A stretch of 10,238 nucleotides of DNA from contig JAITGT010000109.1 of the NCBI GenBank assembly GCA_031280495.1, positions 1-10,238 on the forward strand. Reading direction: 5' to 3'. The notes under the pieces were generated by a model. It had not been told where the DNA came from, did no database searches, and saw only the letters and a list, made by a program, of their open reading frames with translations. This document shows positions 7,747 to 10,238 of the stretch, piece after piece. This DNA is from Eubacteriaceae bacterium (GTDB lineage: Bacteria > Bacillota_A > Clostridia > Eubacteriales > Anaerofustaceae). The translations under genes and the position numbers were made by a program. Positions within the stretch are counted from its first letter, which is position 1; the number at the start of each line of letters is the position of its first letter.

Positions 7747-8986
7747 CCACAAAACTTTGGCAGAGCTGCGCGATTGCGAGGCAGAGCTCCAACCGATTTT
7801 TCGCAAAATTGACGATATTGCTTTTAGCAACCAGCTTAAAGTTATTCACGCCATGCAGGCGGCAGGCCTTTCAGAGCGCCATTTTGCCGAGAGCACGGGC
7901 TATGGATACAGCGACGAGGGAAGGGAAACTGCAGAAAGAATATTTGCGGATGCGTTTGGCGCGCAAAAAGCTCTGGCAAGGCCGCAGATCTCTAGCGGCA
8001 CGCATGCCATTGCGCTTGCGCTATATGGCCTTTTGCGGCCAGGCGACGAACTCGTTTCGCTTACCGGAGCGCCCTATGACACTGTGCGCTCGTTTATTGG
8101 AGCTAAGGGCGAAAATGCGGGGCAGGGGACACTACGGGATTTTGGCGTGCATTATCGCCAGATCGAGTTTCTGAATGGAAAGCCAGATCTGCAAAAGGTG
8201 CCAATAGCGATCGGGCATAAAACGAAGATCGCTTATCTACAGCGATCGACTGGTTATTCGGATCGCGACGCTGTTACAACAGGCGCCATCAAAGAGATAT
8301 GCCTTGCCGCAAAAAAAGCAAACCCCAATGTTATAGTGTTCGTTGACAATTGTTACGGTGAATTCATTGATGAAGTTGAGCCGACGCAGGTCGGAGCAGA
8401 CCTAATGGCAGGATCCCTGACAAAGAATCCAGGCGGAGGAATCGCGCTTGCGGGAGGCTATATTGCTGGAAAAGAAAAGCTTATGGACCAGGTCGCAGCC
8501 AGGCTAACCGCTCCAGGGATAGCTTATGAAGTCGGCGCAAATTTCGGAATGATACGCCCCATGCTGCTTGGGCTTTTTTTGGCGCCCAGAACAGTCGCTG
8601 ACGCGCTTAAAGGCGCAATCCTGACAGCAAAGGCGTTTGAAAGAAGAGGGCTGCGGACATTTCCGGCATCGAATGCGCAGCGTAGCGACATAATTCAGGC
8701 AGTCGAATTGGGAAGCGAAGCTAGCGTAAGAAAATATTGCCATGCTATTCAGCAAGCGTCTCCAGTTGATGCGCACGTTTTGCCAGAGCCATGGAAAATG
8801 CCTGGATATAGCAATGATATTATCATGGCAGCGGGAAATTTCGTTTCCGGTTCTTCCATTGAACTGAGCGCGGATGCCCCAATGCGCGCGCCATACACCG
8901 TTTACCAACAAGGCGGGCTGACGTACGAGCACGCCAAAATTGGGCTTTGCTCAGCGCTTGCCGCCCTTGACTCAGAGGATGCCTAA
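7727..8986 (+). CDS. PLP-dependent 'aluminum resistance / methionine gamma-lyase-like' family protein
   Basis: The product has 419 residues and belongs to the fold-type I PLP family annotated as methionine gamma-lyase-like or 'aluminum resistance protein' (relative of Bacillus subtilis YnbB); the true substrate of most members is unknown. Visible signs are SSGTHAIALALYGLLRPGDEL (from residue 89; cofactor phosphate site), AGAPYDTV-like TGAPYDTVRSFIG, the aspartate that pairs with the pyridine nitrogen in VFVDNCYGEF (D207), and the Schiff-base lysine in GSLTKNPGGG (K233), followed by GGYIAGKE. The N-terminal ESTGYGYSDEGRE stretch is typical of the family. I chose the ATG at 7727, preceded by GGAGAGGG at 6 nt spacing; the open frame upstream only duplicates miaA sequence. 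In Clostridia this gene often follows miaA and hfq and precedes lexA, as here except for the missing hfq. Its stop codon overlaps that of lexA, which converges on it. Confidence 0.9.
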   Translation: MALKGINHKTLAELRDCEAELQPIFRKIDDIAFSNQLKVIHAMQAAGLSERHFAESTGYGYSDEGRETAERIFADAFGAQKALARPQISSGTHAIALALYGLLRPGDELVSLTGAPYDTVRSFIGAKGENAGQGTLRDFGVHYRQIEFLNGKPDLQKVPIAIGHKTKIAYLQRSTGYSDRDAVTTGAIKEICLAAKKANPNVIVFVDNCYGEFIDEVEPTQVGADLMAGSLTKNPGGGIALAGGYIAGKEKLMDQVAARLTAPGIAYEVGANFGMIRPMLLGLFLAPRTVADALKGAILTAKAFERRGLRTFPASNAQRSDIIQAVELGSEASVRKYCHAIQQASPVDAHVLPEPWKMPGYSNDIIMAAGNFVSGSSIELSADAPMRAPYTVYQQGGLTYEHAKIGLCSALAALDSEDA

Positions 8987-9594
8987 ATTTTTCGAAAGAC
9001 TCCAATGACGATACCCAGAATGTCAACATTTCGCGCGAAGATTGGCGCCATCATTGGGTTTTCTGGCTGAAGGCGGATTCTGCCGTCTTCTCGGTAAAAC
9101 GTCTTAACCGTTGCCTCGTCCTCTATCATGGCAACGACATAGTCTCCGTCCTCTGCAACATTTTGCTGTTTGACGATGACTTGATCTCCATCAAGAATTC
9201 CGGCGTTTATCATGCTGCTGCCCTTTACGTTGAGCATGAAGCAGTTATTGTTCTTCACAAAAGAAGCCGGCAGCGGAAAAGTGTCTGTGTAGTCTTCAAA
9301 AGCCGTAATAGGCTCTCCAGCCGTAACTGTGCCAATAACCGGCACTTCCACTACGTCTGGCCTTGCTGCAAATGGATTGTTTTTGAGGATCTCCAGAGCG
9401 CGTGGCTTGAGAGGATCACGCCGTATGTAGCCCTTTTTTTCAAGATTGTTGAGCTGATGGTGCACAGATGATGTTGAGGCGAGGTCGACCGCAGTGCAGA
9501 TCTCTCTTACGGAGGGCGGGTAGCCCCTTTGGCCCAAAGCTTCTTTAATATAGTCAAGGATCATTATCTGAATTCCAGACAAGTCTTCATACAT
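8983..9594 (-). CDS. lexA: LexA repressor (SOS response transcriptional repressor, autopeptidase)
   Basis: LexA represses DNA-damage genes and cleaves itself when stimulated by the RecA filament. The product has 203 residues. The winged helix-turn-helix domain covers about residues 1-70, with GYPPSVREICTAVDL and the recognition helix region STSSVHHQLNNLEKKGYIRRDP, close to Bacillus/Clostridium LexA. The self-cleavage site is VTAGEP (A92-G93), the catalytic serine is S127 in VKGSSMINAGI and the lysine is K164 in DEATVKTF. The spacings cleavage site-Ser (35) and Ser-Lys (37) equal those of E. coli LexA (84, 119, 156), so it should be functional. The ATG at 9594 is preceded by AGAGGA at 8 nt spacing, and a strong promoter lies upstream. 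The stop codon TAG overlaps the stop of the convergent PLP-enzyme gene. Confidence 0.98.
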   Translation of the reverse strand: MYEDLSGIQIMILDYIKEALGQRGYPPSVREICTAVDLASTSSVHHQLNNLEKKGYIRRDPLKPRALEILKNNPFAARPDVVEVPVIGTVTAGEPITAFEDYTDTFPLPASFVKNNNCFMLNVKGSSMINAGILDGDQVIVKQQNVAEDGDYVVAMIEDEATVKTFYREDGRIRLQPENPMMAPIFARNVDILGIVIGVFRKI

Positions 9595-9602
9595 GGCGCT
9601 TT

Positions 9603-9608
9603 TCCTCT
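9603..9608 (-). promoter_or_regulatory. Ribosome binding site of lexA
   Basis: Read on the minus strand this is AGAGGA, 8 nt before the lexA ATG. It is a strong Shine-Dalgarno match and supports the start at 9594 over the internal Met codon (residue 11). Confidence 0.8.
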
Positions 9609-9634
9609 CTATCGCTTATGCATTCTCGTTATCC

Positions 9635-9663
9635 ATTATACATCATTATTCTTATGGTGTAAA
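9635..9663 (-). promoter_or_regulatory. Sigma-A type promoter of lexA
   Basis: On the minus strand there is a -35 box TTTACA (9658-9663, five of six consensus bases), a 17-nt spacer and a perfect -10 box TATAAT (9635-9640). Transcription should begin near 9628, leaving a leader of about 33 nt with the ribosome binding site. The surrounding 120 nt are AT-rich compared with the genes. Expected to be repressed by LexA itself, although no canonical operator overlaps it. Confidence 0.75.
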
Positions 9664-9693
9664 AAACTTGTTCTAAGCTTTTTTTGAATTCCT

Positions 9694-9705
9694 AAACAGT
9701 CGTTT
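9694..9705. promoter_or_regulatory. Possible degenerate LexA operator (AAAC-N4-GTTT)
   Basis: This is a 4+4 nt inverted repeat with a 4-nt centre, sharing the AAC-N4-GTT core of the Bacillus/Clostridium SOS box GAAC-N4-GTTC but with both outer bases changed. It lies 30 nt upstream of the lexA -35 box, just after the recombinase stop codon, which is an unusual place for a repressor site. Such a short match can arise by chance. Confidence 0.22.
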
Positions 9706-9714
9706 GCGAATCCA

Positions 9715-10238
9715 TTAGTCCTTCCTCAGTTTCGTTACTTTCGCAGCCAGTTTCCTTCGGTCCTCGTCAATTGCTGCATAGTGTTTTTTTGTTGTATTTA
9801 TGTCTTTATGACCCAATACATCTGCAACAAGGTAAATATCGCCCGTCTCTTTATATAGGTTTGTTCCATATGTGCTGCGAAATTTGTGCGGAGAGATGTT
9901 TTTAAGCGGAACTACTGGATAGGAGTATTTTTTAACCATTTTTTCGATGCTCGACACAGCCATCCTTTTTCTTTGAAGGGACAAAAAAGCGGCGTCTTCG
10001 TCTTCTTCGCGCGCTGCGCTAATCTGGCTTCGCTCTGTTTGAAGATAGTCAGACAGCGACTCGCTTGCTTCCGCTGGCAGGTAAAGGATAGCCTGGTTGC
10101 CGCCTTTTCTCATGACAGAAAAAGAGCCGTTTGAGAAATCAAAATCTGCTCGGTTTAGCCCAACGAGCTCGCTGATGCGAATCCCTGTGCTGAGAAGCAG
10201 CGTAATGATGGCGAGATCTCTTTTGGCGTTCTTGTCAT
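9715..10238 (-). CDS. Tyrosine recombinase / integrase family protein, C-terminal catalytic domain (N-terminus outside the window)
   Basis: The minus-strand frame is open to the right edge, so the start is not visible; 173 residues are seen from the first complete codon at 10236. These enzymes cut and rejoin DNA through a phosphotyrosine intermediate. The entire catalytic set is present: R20 in STGIRISELVGL (box I), K44 in VMRKGGNQ (beta-hairpin lysine), H117 and R120 in SPHKFRSTYGTNLY (box II), H143 in VLGHKDINTTKKHY and nucleophile Y153. An internal ATG (residue 42) would remove the box I arginine, so it cannot be the true start. The N-terminal core-binding domain should lie beyond 10238. 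Xer-type or integrase-like recombinases are commonly found next to lexA in Clostridia, so this may be a resident chromosomal gene rather than a phage integrase; the window cannot decide. lexA follows after 120 nt with its own promoter. Confidence 0.93.
   Translation of the reverse strand, partial: DKNAKRDLAIITLLLSTGIRISELVGLNRADFDFSNGSFSVMRKGGNQAILYLPAEASESLSDYLQTERSQISAAREEDEDAAFLSLQRKRMAVSSIEKMVKKYSYPVVPLKNISPHKFRSTYGTNLYKETGDIYLVADVLGHKDINTTKKHYAAIDEDRRKLAAKVTKLRKD

Noticed and set aside
7357..7830. Minus-strand 157-codon open frame across the miaA/PLP-enzyme junction
   Set aside because: It is antisense to two well-supported genes, with no recognisable domain; a shadow of coding composition.
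9163..9471. Plus-strand open frame inside lexA
   Set aside because: It is antisense to a complete LexA reading frame and shows no family motif.
9658..9674. GAAC-N4-TTTT next to the lexA -35 box as a LexA operator
   Set aside because: Only one half-site matches; the second half keeps two of four bases, which is expected by chance in an AT-rich stretch.
9661..9687. A-run / T-run imperfect hairpin on the minus strand, possible terminator of the recombinase gene
   Set aside because: The inner stem has only three base pairs with a bulged G and the rest is A-T pairing; it also overlaps the lexA -35 box. Too weak to call a terminator.

Overview
The window is a gene-dense bacterial chromosomal segment of intermediate GC content with almost no non-coding DNA. 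The gene order miaB-mutS-mutL-miaA, then a PLP enzyme of the 'aluminum resistance / methionine gamma-lyase-like' family, then lexA, is the arrangement known from Clostridia and related Bacillota. The protein features agree: an endonuclease-type MutL, a Bacillus/Clostridium-type LexA and strong AG-rich ribosome binding sites. I infer an uncultured or little-studied member of the Clostridia; genus cannot be read from the sequence.

Layout, plus strand (about 1-8986): seven genes with gaps of at most 13 nt or short overlaps, so probably one transcription unit whose promoter lies left of the window. They are the C-terminal part of a glycerophosphodiester phosphodiesterase-like protein (left-truncated), a small nitroreductase, miaB, mutS, mutL, miaA, and the PLP enzyme. 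Minus strand (8983-10238): lexA, a 120-nt intergenic region holding a near-consensus sigma-A promoter for lexA, and a tyrosine recombinase whose N-terminus lies beyond the right edge. The two blocks converge and their stop codons overlap by 4 nt.

How they work together: MiaA and MiaB catalyse the two successive modifications of A37 in tRNAs that read U-starting codons (isopentenylation, then methylthiolation). MutS and MutL form the mismatch-repair core. MutL carries the C-terminal nuclease motifs and a clamp-binding motif, as expected in bacteria without MutH. LexA is the SOS repressor, with an intact self-cleavage site and catalytic dyad. The segment therefore clusters genome-maintenance and tRNA-modification genes.

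I see no CRISPR array, insertion sequence, rRNA/tRNA gene or new defence system. The most notable points are the absence of hfq from its usual place after miaA, the lack of a canonical SOS operator at the lexA promoter, the stop-codon overlap of the convergent genes, divergent catalytic motifs in the GDPD-like fragment and mild departures from consensus in MutL. No stretch above 300 nt lacks a gene.
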